Part shown: one piece after another, positions 9,045 to 16,836 of the stretch
Position numbering within the stretch: the first letter of the stretch is position 1
Layout of the letters: every line of letters begins with the position of its first letter
Assembly: GCF_024158025.1 (NCBI RefSeq)
Contig: NZ_JAMZEL010000004.1
Coordinates: 372,001 to 436,000 of the forward strand
From: Runella salmonicolor
GTDB lineage: Bacteria; Bacteroidota; Bacteroidia; Cytophagales; Spirosomataceae
DNA: 64,000 bases
Reading direction: 5' to 3'
The notes under the pieces: model-generated
Told to the model about the DNA's origin: nothing
Seen by the model: the letters and a program-made list of their open reading frames with translations, nothing else
Database searches by the model: none
Translations under genes and position numbers: made by a program

Positions 9045-9088
9045 CGTTCGTTGTAATTTTGCAACGAAACGATTATTTTCAACGAACG
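9045..9088 (+). promoter_or_regulatory. Promoter-like -7 box flanked by CGTTCGTTG-type repeats upstream of ispH
   Basis: A full -7 match TAATTTTG lies at 9054-9061. It is flanked by CGTTCGTTG (9045-9053) and near-complement CAACGAAACG (9062-9071). A perfect complement CAACGAACG lies at 9080-9088. I found no clear -33 box. The symmetry around the -7 box looks like a regulator site. Confidence 0.45.
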
Positions 9089-9108
9089 CGTAATTCTGCT
9101 CCAACAGC

Positions 9109-10335
9109 ATGAAGACCTTCCACATACCTGATTTTTACCGTAGTCGCATCATTACGCCCATCAAAGAGCTGCGTCGAAAAAACGATAAGCTTAAACGCGA
9201 TTTTTCGCCAACGGTGCTTGATTTTGGCCCCGTAAAGTTTCTGATTGCACGGCACTTTGGGTTTTGTTATGGTGTCGAAAATGCCATCGAAATTGCTTAT
9301 AAAGCCATTGCTGACAATCCGGGCAAGCGCATTTTTTTGTTGAGCGAAATGATTCACAATCCCGACGTAAACCGGGACTTGTTGGAAAGAGGAGTTAGGT
9401 TTTTAATGGAAACCACTGGGCGGCAGATTATCCCGTGGGAAGAACTACGCCCCGATGATATTGTAATTGTGCCAGCGTTTGGAACTACCGTCGAAATCCA
9501 AAACCGGTTGAGACTGTTGGGAATTGATGCTTATCAATACGATACTACTTGCCCTTTTGTAGAAAAAGTGTGGAATCGTGCCACCCAAATTGGTCAGAAA
9601 AACTATACCATTGTTGTACACGGAAAACCACTGCACGAAGAAACTCGGGCCACGTTTTCGCACAGCAAAGAAAATGCACCGACAGTGGTGCTTAAAAACC
9701 TGAAACAGGCCGAGCGATTGGCGCGATACATTACTGGAGAGGGGTCAAAAGAAGATTTTTTCGAAGAATTTAGGGGGCAATATTCGGTGGGCTTTGATCC
9801 GGAGCAGGATTTGCAACGCATAGGTGTGGTTAATCAAACCACTATGTTGGCCTCTGATACACAGGGTATTGCGGATTATCTAAAAGGGGTAATGATACAG
9901 CACTACCAACTGGCACCGCAGCAAGTGGAAGACCATTTTGCCAACACCCGTGACACGCTCTGCTACGCAACCAATGATAACCAAGACGCAACCTACGCTT
10001 TACTGCAACACGAAGCTGATTTCGTGCTGGTAGCAGGTGGCTACAATAGCTCCAACACGTCACACATTGTAGAATTGTGTGAACAAAAACTGCCGACTTA
10101 CTTTATTGAGTCAGATAATAAAATTCTCAGTAACACCCTCATCAAGCACTATAATCTCCATAAAAAAAAGGAGGAAGTGACCGAAAATTTTATCCCTCAA
10201 AAGGAGCAAGTTACGGTGATGCTTACCTGCGGTGCTTCGTGTCCAGATGCGATTATCGAAGGGGTTTTAACTAGAATATTGTCGTTCTTCCCTGAAGCGA
10301 AGCCCATCGAAGAGGTAGTGGGGGAGTTGGGATGA
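9109..10335 (+). CDS. ispH: 4-hydroxy-3-methylbut-2-enyl diphosphate reductase
   Basis: IspH is the last enzyme of the MEP pathway and gives IPP and DMAPP using a [4Fe-4S] cluster. This is the long form (408 residues), as in cyanobacteria, plants and many Bacteroidota. Cluster cysteines are Cys53 (GFCYGVENAI), Cys148 (DTTCPFVEKVW) and one of Cys374/Cys378 (LTCGASCPDA). The substrate His residues lie in MIHNPDVN and VHGKPLHEET, and the TxxE region appears as NQTTMLASDTQ. It faces fcl convergently, with a shared bidirectional terminator. Confidence 0.95.
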   Translation: MKTFHIPDFYRSRIITPIKELRRKNDKLKRDFSPTVLDFGPVKFLIARHFGFCYGVENAIEIAYKAIADNPGKRIFLLSEMIHNPDVNRDLLERGVRFLMETTGRQIIPWEELRPDDIVIVPAFGTTVEIQNRLRLLGIDAYQYDTTCPFVEKVWNRATQIGQKNYTIVVHGKPLHEETRATFSHSKENAPTVVLKNLKQAERLARYITGEGSKEDFFEEFRGQYSVGFDPEQDLQRIGVVNQTTMLASDTQGIADYLKGVMIQHYQLAPQQVEDHFANTRDTLCYATNDNQDATYALLQHEADFVLVAGGYNSSNTSHIVELCEQKLPTYFIESDNKILSNTLIKHYNLHKKKEEVTENFIPQKEQVTVMLTCGASCPDAIIEGVLTRILSFFPEAKPIEEVVGELG

Positions 10336-10381
10336 TGATGGTAGGTGAAAAATACCTCCAGATTCGATAAAAGATATAAAC

Positions 10382-10414
10382 AAAATTGCCCCGCTTTTCT
10401 GGCGGGGCAATTTT
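10382..10414. terminator. Bidirectional terminator between ispH and fcl
   Basis: A perfect 13-bp inverted repeat (AAAATTGCCCCGC at 10382-10394, complement at 10402-10414) with a 7-nt loop. The outer A/T tracts give a U-run on either strand, so it serves both convergent genes. Confidence 0.85.
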
Positions 10415-10415
10415 G

Positions 10416-11357
10416 TTATACAGCGTATTCTTCAACTTTGGATAAGAAATCCTGATACGTAATTCGGATTCCTTCTTCGAGGGTGTATTTATGTTTCCAA
10501 CCCATATTGTGCAATCGGCCCACATCCATGAGTTTGCGGGGCGTGCCGTCGGGTTTGTCGGTATTCCAGTGCAATGCACCTTCGTAGCCTACGGTTTCTT
10601 TGATAAGCTCGGCGAGGTTTTTGATGGTAATATCTTCACCTACACCGATGTTTACAAACTGTTCACCATCGTAGGTTTTCATCAGGTAGACGCAGGCGTC
10701 GGCCAAATCATCGGCGTGTAAAAACTCCCGAAGCGGCGAGCCCGTTCCCCACAATTCAACGAAAGGCTTGCCTTCTACCTTGGCTTCGTGAAATTTCCGA
10801 ATCATAGCAGGCAGCACGTGCGAGTTGTTGAGGTCGTAGTTGTCGTTGGGCCCGTAGAGGTTTGTTGGCATGGCCGAAATAAAATTACAGCCGTACTGTT
10901 TGCGATAACTCTCGCACATCTTGATGCCCGTAATCTTCGCGATGGCGTAGGGCTCATTGGTGTATTCAAGCGGCCCAGTCAACAAGTAATCCTCTTTGAG
11001 GGGTTGGGGAGCCATTTTAGGATAAATACACGACGAACCCAAAAACATCAATTTTTTCACCCCCGTAAGGTATGAATTGTGGATGATGTTATTTTGAATC
11101 TGTAAATTATCGTACAAAAACTCCGCACGATAGACGTTGTTGGCCATGATGCCACCTACCTTTGCCGCCGCCAAAAAGACGTAGTCGGGACGTTCGGTCT
11201 CAAAAAAATCACTTACAGCTTGTTGATTACGCAAATCCAGTTCACGTGAGGTGCGAACTACTATATTTTCATAACGTTCGGCTTGCAAGCGTCGTACAAG
11301 CGCCGAGCCTACCATTCCTCGGTGACCGGCAACATATATTTTAGCAGTGCTCTCCAT
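10416..11357 (-). CDS. fcl: GDP-L-fucose synthase
   Basis: Fcl epimerises and reduces GDP-4-keto-6-deoxymannose to GDP-L-fucose. The 313-residue extended SDR has the NADP motif GHRGMVG (11-17), a GSSC segment with Cys110, and catalytic Tyr137/Lys141 (YAIAK). The fucose-synthase signature PTNLYGPNDNYD follows. These match the E. coli Ser107/Cys109/Tyr136/Lys140 set with one-residue offset. The partner GDP-mannose 4,6-dehydratase (gmd), often adjacent, is not in the window. GDP-fucose could feed the surface glycan encoded at 54-62 kb, but that is inference. Confidence 0.95.
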   Translation of the reverse strand: MESTAKIYVAGHRGMVGSALVRRLQAERYENIVVRTSRELDLRNQQAVSDFFETERPDYVFLAAAKVGGIMANNVYRAEFLYDNLQIQNNIIHNSYLTGVKKLMFLGSSCIYPKMAPQPLKEDYLLTGPLEYTNEPYAIAKITGIKMCESYRKQYGCNFISAMPTNLYGPNDNYDLNNSHVLPAMIRKFHEAKVEGKPFVELWGTGSPLREFLHADDLADACVYLMKTYDGEQFVNIGVGEDITIKNLAELIKETVGYEGALHWNTDKPDGTPRKLMDVGRLHNMGWKHKYTLEEGIRITYQDFLSKVEEYAV

Positions 11358-11418
11358 TCCACAAAGTTAAACCATTTTGGTAAAAAACAGAGGTGATTGC
11401 CTAAAAAATGACATCCCT

Positions 11419-12189
11419 TTATAGCTCAAACCAAATCCGAAATTGCGCGGCTTTGTCTTTGCTGATGATAATTTCTTCTTTGACGGGCACAGTAAGCGAC
11501 AATTCTATTTTGCCCGAATAATGCGTTCGATAGCTTTCTAGGGCTTCTTTTCTGACGATGTATTGCCGGTTGGCCCGTATAAATTGGGTAGGGTCGAGCA
11601 GGTCTTCGATTTCATCGAGCGATTGATAATCCGTAATCAGGCGCTGATTATCGGTGGTGACGAGCCAAATGACTTCTTCCCTTACAAAATAAGCTACCCG
11701 CGTTTCGGGGACGGCAACCACCGCTCGCTGATAATGAGCCGTAAAGCGATGTTTGTATTGTTTTGCGGCTCGATGTTCTAAATCATGAAGTAAATCCCGT
11801 AATTGATGAGAGAAAACTTCTTTATCAGGCGTGTTTTGCCAGCGGCTAAATTTTTCAAAAGCTGACTTAAGGTCTTCTTTATCAATGGGTTTTAGTAAAT
11901 AATCAATGCTGTTGACCTTAAAAGCCCGAATGGCGTATTCGTCATAAGCGGTGGTAAATATAATGGGACACGATACCTTCAATTCATGAAAAATATCAAA
12001 GCTAACGCCGTCGGCCAATTGAATGTCGGCCAAAATAAGGTCAGGTTCGGCGTTTTGTTTAAACCAATTCAATGCAGCCTCTACACTGACTAGCGGTCCC
12101 AAGAGGGTTGCCTGTGGCAGGAGTTCTCGGACTAGTTTTTCCAGATTTTTGGCCACCAACGGCTCATCTTCAAGCATTAATATTTGCAT
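11419..12189 (-). CDS. LytTR-family response regulator
   Basis: A 256-residue regulator with a receiver domain at about 1-115 (phospho-acceptor Asp55 in LILADIQ, switch Thr in FTTAYDEYA, Lys in LLKPID). A LytTR DNA-binding domain follows at about 155-256 (FIRANRQYIVRKEAL). It lies 97 bp downstream of the kinase at 12287, on the same strand, and both probably form one LytS/LytR-type two-component system. The signal and targets are not evident. The spacer between them holds a heptamer repeat. Confidence 0.93.
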   Translation of the reverse strand: MQILMLEDEPLVAKNLEKLVRELLPQATLLGPLVSVEAALNWFKQNAEPDLILADIQLADGVSFDIFHELKVSCPIIFTTAYDEYAIRAFKVNSIDYLLKPIDKEDLKSAFEKFSRWQNTPDKEVFSHQLRDLLHDLEHRAAKQYKHRFTAHYQRAVVAVPETRVAYFVREEVIWLVTTDNQRLITDYQSLDEIEDLLDPTQFIRANRQYIVRKEALESYRTHYSGKIELSLTVPVKEEIIISKDKAAQFRIWFEL

Positions 12190-12216
12190 ACTTCGGGATT
12201 TAAGGGAGTTTTAAAA

Positions 12217-12272
12217 GAAGTAGGAAGTACGAATTATGAAGTATGAAATTCACCCCTACCTCTTACTTTTCA
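12217..12272 (+). repeat. Degenerate heptanucleotide repeat in a kinase/regulator spacer
   Basis: Five units in register read GAAGTAG, GAAGTAC, GAATTAT, GAAGTAT, GAAATTC (12217-12251). Three pyrimidine-rich 7-mers in the same register follow (ACCCCTA, CCTCTTA, CTTTTCA). The two-part layout, one heptamer type then another, resembles the element inside hisF. Confidence 0.55.
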
Positions 12273-12286
12273 TCTCTTGTGTTCAC

Positions 12287-13318
12287 TCAGGCGATCAAAG
12301 GTATATAAGCTACAAATTTTCCGTTGTGGATGACGGTCTCAAGAGGCGTATCGGTCAGGAATTTATACAAATTTTTGAGGTTTTGTAGTCCCTGACCATT
12401 GGAGGTTTCCACCTGTTTTTTGGGTTGAATATTATTTTCAACTTTTAAATACTTTTCATCCGAACAAATCCGGATGGTGAGCGGGTGAGCTGCACTAACG
12501 ATATTATGTTTGAGCGCATTTTCAATTAAAATTTGAAGCGTAACGGGCGTTATTTTCTTCTCAAGACTTTCGTTCGAAATCTGAAAATCAATCGTCAGAG
12601 AGGTTTCAAAACGTGTTTGAAGCAAAAAAACGTAGTTTTTTATAAAATCAATCTCGGTATAAAGCGGTACTAATCCTTTGTCTTTATGTTGTAAAACATA
12701 CCTAAATACCTTCGAAAGCTGCTGTAAAAACTGCCGCGCCAAGTCGGGGTTTTCCTGAATCAGGCTGTCCAACGAGGTCAGGCTGTTGAACAGAAAATGA
12801 GGATTCAGCTGGTTTTTTAAATTATCAAATTGTACTTGTGATTTTTCTTTTTCGAGGTGAATGGCCCGCGTGGCATTTTCGCGCCATTTATGGAATAAAT
12901 AATCGGAAAGGTGCAGTACGTTGATGAGCAAGACCACCAAAAACTGGGCGAAATACCCCGCAACTTTGGCCAAATCGGTGTATTGTTGGGCAATCAGTGA
13001 ACTAAAAGGGAAAAGAGACATCACCCATGAGACAGTAACTCCCGATACTACCAAAACAAAAACGAAGGTGAGTAATACCTGCGGAATCATGCGCATGATG
13101 ATGCCGTTTTCGTAGGGGAAAAAGGAGTCGAAAAAATGGTGGAGTTTACTGAAAAAAAACCACGAAATAACCATGACCGAGCCCGAGATAAGGGCGAGAA
13201 AGAGGTTGGCCTGCCACGGGATTTTAAAAACGTACCACCGCATCAAAAAGGCGCATACAATCAGAAATGTGATGACAACGATGAAGATTCGCGTTTTGGA
13301 CGCCAGCGGATTTGACAT
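12287..13318 (-). CDS. LytS-type sensor histidine kinase
   Basis: An integral membrane kinase of the His_kinase (PF06580) type. About four transmembrane helices (residues 10-145 from the chosen start) precede a short coiled coil. The phospho-acceptor block LKNQLNPHFLFNSLTSLD and the ATP-binding N-box ILIENALKHN follow, with a terminal GQGLQNL glycine motif. I chose the ATG at 13318 (MSNPLASKTR) because it directly precedes the first helix; an upstream in-frame start at 13387 would add 23 residues without a recognised feature. It probably phosphorylates the regulator at 11419. Confidence 0.9.
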   Translation of the reverse strand: MSNPLASKTRIFIVVITFLIVCAFLMRWYVFKIPWQANLFLALISGSVMVISWFFFSKLHHFFDSFFPYENGIIMRMIPQVLLTFVFVLVVSGVTVSWVMSLFPFSSLIAQQYTDLAKVAGYFAQFLVVLLINVLHLSDYLFHKWRENATRAIHLEKEKSQVQFDNLKNQLNPHFLFNSLTSLDSLIQENPDLARQFLQQLSKVFRYVLQHKDKGLVPLYTEIDFIKNYVFLLQTRFETSLTIDFQISNESLEKKITPVTLQILIENALKHNIVSAAHPLTIRICSDEKYLKVENNIQPKKQVETSNGQGLQNLKNLYKFLTDTPLETVIHNGKFVAYIPLIA

Positions 13319-13424
13319 ACTTTGATTTTTTATCAAAGAAAGATAGTGGAACAGGATTGTCCAATTTTTAATGTTTGAAACCGTCAAAAACCAATAAGAA
13401 ACGGAAATAAAACCGATTGACTGC

Positions 13425-13432
13425 TATCTTTG
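13425..13432 (+). promoter_or_regulatory. Promoter -7 box upstream of gamma carbonic anhydrase
   Basis: A full match TATCTTTG to the Bacteroidota -7 consensus, 90 bp before the ATG at 13523. No convincing -33 box was seen. Confidence 0.4.
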
Positions 13433-13522
13433 CGTTGAATGCTGGAGAAAGGAAAACGGAGAAAAAGGAACGAGAAGAAAAAGCAAATCGAAAATTAGTA
13501 ATCACAAATCGACACTGGAAAA

Positions 13523-14047
13523 ATGGCTCTTATAAAATCTGTGCGCGGTGCAACTCCCCAATACGGTCCAAATTGTTGGTTTGCCGACAACGCCACCGTT
13601 GTGGGTGAAGTTATCATGGGGGATTATTGCACAGTTTGGTTCAATGCCGTGGTGCGCGGCGATGTAAATACCATTCAAATGGGCGACTACGTCAACATTC
13701 AGGACGGCGCCGTGATTCATTGTACCTATCAAAAAACCAAAACCATCATCGGCAACCACATTTCTATTGCTCACAACGCCATTGTTCACGGTTGTACCAT
13801 CGAAGATAAAGTGCTGATTGGGATGGGGGCCATCGTGATGGATGGTGTACACGTTGGAACAGGCTCAATCATTGCCGCTGGGGCGGTGGTAACCCAAGGG
13901 AAAACGATTCCGCCAGGTACGATTTGGGCGGGTAACCCCGCCAAATACCTCAAAGACGTAACGCCCGACTTAGGTGAGGTGTTTATGCGCACCGCCAATA
14001 ATTATGTGATGTACGCGGGGTGGTTTAAGGAGGAAGATACTATCTGA
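13523..14047 (+). CDS. Gamma-class carbonic anhydrase family protein
   Basis: A 174-residue left-handed beta-helix protein of hexapeptide repeats (for example VGEVIMGDYCTVWFNAVV). The three zinc-ligand histidines are placed as in gamma carbonic anhydrases: His66, His84 and His89 (VIHC, SIAHNAIVHGC). It probably forms a trimer with metal sites at the subunit interfaces. Relatives (YrdA, PaaY, CaiE type) are active anhydrases or thioesterase-like proteins, so CO2 hydration is likely but not certain. Its 3' end overlaps the convergent Uma2 gene by 8 bp. Confidence 0.88.
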   Translation: MALIKSVRGATPQYGPNCWFADNATVVGEVIMGDYCTVWFNAVVRGDVNTIQMGDYVNIQDGAVIHCTYQKTKTIIGNHISIAHNAIVHGCTIEDKVLIGMGAIVMDGVHVGTGSIIAAGAVVTQGKTIPPGTIWAGNPAKYLKDVTPDLGEVFMRTANNYVMYAGWFKEEDTI

Positions 14048-14621
14048 AAACTTTCTCCAACGCCGCTTCAAATCCCTCGAAAATCACCGATTGAGCCGGA
14101 GATTTGTCGTAAATCCCACCCAATTGGTATTGACCGTTTTCGAGATAATAGACCTGTATCGCTTTTTCGCTCGGGATGGCAATCCAGTATTCACGTACCC
14201 CTGATTTTTCGTACCAGTTAAACTTTTCGTTGAAGTCTTTTTTATACGTTGATGTCGAAGTGATTTCAACGATTAAATCGGGAGCACCTAGACAACCGTC
14301 TTCATCTAATTTGGATTCATCACGAATCACACAAATATCAGGCTGCACTACGGTATAGATTTTCTCTGGGAAATGATCATTTCCAATGGGTAAACGTACA
14401 TCGAACGGCGCTTCAAAGATGGTGCACAATTTTCCCTCAAAATGCTTATTCAGCAGGAAAGATAGCTTATTTGATACCCATTGATGAGCCATTTTTGGAG
14501 CTGGCGACATTCGGTAGAGTTTCCCTTTGATAATCTCTACCTGCTCATCAAATCGCCATTTCAGGTAATCAGCGTAGGTATACGTGCCGTTTGGGTCAAG
14601 CGAATGGATGTCAGTAATCAT
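14040..14621 (-). CDS. Uma2-family (DUF820) PD-(D/E)XK endonuclease-like protein
   Basis: A 193-residue protein from the ATG at 14621 (a TTG six codons upstream is less likely). The fold is a PD-(D/E)XK nuclease: the active-site pattern appears as VVQPDICVI then GAPDLIVEITS and a downstream Lys/Trp/Glu segment (FNWYEKSGVREYWI). Uma2 proteins are widespread in Bacteroidota and cyanobacteria, usually in several copies. Their role is unknown and mobile-element links have been proposed. A second, different Uma2 gene lies at 37013. Confidence 0.85.
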   Translation of the reverse strand: MITDIHSLDPNGTYTYADYLKWRFDEQVEIIKGKLYRMSPAPKMAHQWVSNKLSFLLNKHFEGKLCTIFEAPFDVRLPIGNDHFPEKIYTVVQPDICVIRDESKLDEDGCLGAPDLIVEITSTSTYKKDFNEKFNWYEKSGVREYWIAIPSEKAIQVYYLENGQYQLGGIYDKSPAQSVIFEGFEAALEKVFR

Positions 14622-14703
14622 TGCGTTAGTTTTTAACAAAATTACCGTATTTCCAGGAAGATATTGTAATTTTCAGCGTTAAAAACACTCTTTCTTAATC
14701 GCT

Positions 14704-16779
14704 ATGTCCCAAAGTCAGACTTCCTTTCAACCGCCTAAAGCCCCCAAGATTCCGCACCGATTTGAATTACACAATGATGTCAGAACCGACGATTATTATT
14801 GGCTTCGGGAGCGTGAAAGCGCGCAGGTAATCGACTACCTAAATGCTGAAAATGCTTACACGGAAGCCGTTTTGGCGCCCGTCAGTGAGCTGAGGGAGAA
14901 ATTGTTTTTGGAAATGAAGGCCCGTATCAAAGAAGAAGATGAATCGGTGCCGTATAAAGTTGGGAATTACTATTATTATTATCGCTATGAACACGGTGGC
15001 GAATACCCCGTGTATTGCCGTAAGCGAGAATCGTTGGCCGCCGCAGAAGAGATTATGCTCAATATCAACGAATTGGCCCAAGGCTATTCGTACTATAACG
15101 CCACCTTTCCCGAGATAGCTGATAATGAAGAAATTGCGGCTTTTGGCGAAGATACCGTCAGCCGTAGGCTATACACGTTGAAATTTAAAAACCTGACTAC
15201 GGGTGAGATGTATCCCGATGCGGTGCCCGATACTGAAGGAGGAAACTACGCGTGGGCGGCCGATAATCAAACAATTTTTTATATTAGAAAACACACCGCT
15301 ACGCTTCTGGGATTTCAGGTTTGGCGGCACCGGCTCGGTACCGATGTGAGTGAAGATGTATTGGTGTATGAAGAGTCGGACGACCAGTTTTATCTAGGAC
15401 TGTTCCGGATGAAATCTAAAAAGTACATTGCTATTGTATCGGATCAAAATGGGGTTTCGACTGAGTATAAACTCTTAAAAGCTGCCGAACCTACGGGTGA
15501 GTGCGTTTCATTTTTGCCGCGCCAACGCGGGCACGAATATTTTATTGAGCATTTAGACGATGCCTTTTATGTCCGTACCAACCTCGGTGGGGCCACCAAT
15601 TTTAAGCTGATGTCGGTGTCAGAAACTCACCATGGAGATTTAACACAATGGCGTGAGCTCATCGCGCACCGGCCCGATGTGTATCTGGAAGGGCTAGAGG
15701 CTTTTCAGCATCATTTGGTATTGCAGGAAAGGGGCGAAGGGTTGTTGAAAATTCGCATCATCAACCAAAAAACACAGGTCGAGCATTATCTAAACTTTGG
15801 AGAGCCTGCTTATACGGCCTATTTGAGCAATAATCCCGATTTTAATACCACTGTGTTACGCTACGGATACACGTCGCTCACGACCCCCAACAGTACGTTT
15901 GACTACGACATGGATTCTCAAGCGCGTGTTTTGCTCAAACAGCAGGAAGTGTTGGGCGATTTTAACAAAGAAGACTACCAAACCGAACGGCTTTTTGCCA
16001 CCGCTCGCGACGGAGCCTTGATTCCGATGTCAATTGTGTACAAAAAAGGCTTTCAAAAAGACGGAAAAGCGCCACTCTTGCAATATTCCTACGGCTCCTA
16101 CGGCTATTCTATGGACCCAACGTTCAGCGCGGGGCGTTTGAGTTTGTTGAACCGAGGATTTGCGTTTGCCATTGCGCACATTCGCGGCGGGCATGAAATG
16201 GGCCGGGCGTGGTACGAAAGCGGTAAAATGCTCCAAAAGAAAAATACTTTTACCGATTTTATCGATTGCTCTGAGTACTTAATTCAAACAAAATGGACGT
16301 CGCCCGAAGGGCTTTTTGCCATGGGCGGCAGTGCAGGTGGACTACTGATGGGGGCGGTGGTCAACATGGCTCCGCAATTGTACAAAGGGGTGGTGGCGCA
16401 GGTACCTTTTGTGGACGTGGTCACGACCATGCTCGACGAAACCATCCCACTCACCACGGGTGAATACGAAGAATGGGGTAATCCCAATGAGAAGATTTAT
16501 TACGATTACATGAAATCCTACAGCCCTTACGACAATGTAGTAGCGCAGGATTATCCCAATATGTTGGTAACAACGGGTTTACACGACTCTCAGGTGCAGT
16601 ATTGGGAGCCAGCTAAGTGGATTGCCAAGCTGCGCGAACTCAAAACCGATGAGCATCAACTCCTGCTTCACTGCGACATGGAAGCAGGCCACGGCGGCGC
16701 ATCGGGGCGGTTTAAGCGACTGAAAGACATTGCGTTGGAATACGCCTTTATGCTGAATTTGCTGGGGATAAGGGAGTGA
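14704..16779 (+). CDS. ptrB: Oligopeptidase B-like S9 serine peptidase
   Basis: A 691-residue prolyl-oligopeptidase-family enzyme. The N-terminal part (about 75-410) is a seven-bladed propeller that admits only short peptides. The C-terminal alpha/beta hydrolase carries the triad Ser543 (GGSAGG), Asp628 (GLHDSQV) and His663 (EAGHGGASGR). The phrases AHIRGGHEMGRAWYE, LTTGEYEEWGNP and YWEPAKW are typical of oligopeptidase B, which cuts after Arg/Lys. No signal peptide is present, so it is probably cytoplasmic. A strong terminator shared with recQ follows. Confidence 0.92.
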   Translation: MSQSQTSFQPPKAPKIPHRFELHNDVRTDDYYWLRERESAQVIDYLNAENAYTEAVLAPVSELREKLFLEMKARIKEEDESVPYKVGNYYYYYRYEHGGEYPVYCRKRESLAAAEEIMLNINELAQGYSYYNATFPEIADNEEIAAFGEDTVSRRLYTLKFKNLTTGEMYPDAVPDTEGGNYAWAADNQTIFYIRKHTATLLGFQVWRHRLGTDVSEDVLVYEESDDQFYLGLFRMKSKKYIAIVSDQNGVSTEYKLLKAAEPTGECVSFLPRQRGHEYFIEHLDDAFYVRTNLGGATNFKLMSVSETHHGDLTQWRELIAHRPDVYLEGLEAFQHHLVLQERGEGLLKIRIINQKTQVEHYLNFGEPAYTAYLSNNPDFNTTVLRYGYTSLTTPNSTFDYDMDSQARVLLKQQEVLGDFNKEDYQTERLFATARDGALIPMSIVYKKGFQKDGKAPLLQYSYGSYGYSMDPTFSAGRLSLLNRGFAFAIAHIRGGHEMGRAWYESGKMLQKKNTFTDFIDCSEYLIQTKWTSPEGLFAMGGSAGGLLMGAVVNMAPQLYKGVVAQVPFVDVVTTMLDETIPLTTGEYEEWGNPNEKIYYDYMKSYSPYDNVVAQDYPNMLVTTGLHDSQVQYWEPAKWIAKLRELKTDEHQLLLHCDMEAGHGGASGRFKRLKDIALEYAFMLNLLGIRE

Positions 16780-16786
16780 AATCCTA

Positions 16787-16819
16787 CAAATGTTGCGCCT
16801 CTCGGAGGCGCAACATTTG
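16787..16819. terminator. Bidirectional terminator between ptrB and recQ
   Basis: A perfect 15-bp stem (CAAATGTTGCGCCTC at 16787-16801, complement at 16805-16819) with a 3-nt loop, between convergent genes. Confidence 0.85.
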
Positions 16820-16836
16820 TCAAAATTTTATACACG

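Noticed and set aside
13320..13338. Hairpin CTTTGAT-N5-ATCAAAG near the kinase start
   Set aside because: Only a 7-bp stem with no T-run in a useful place. It could sequester the start region but nothing supports a function.
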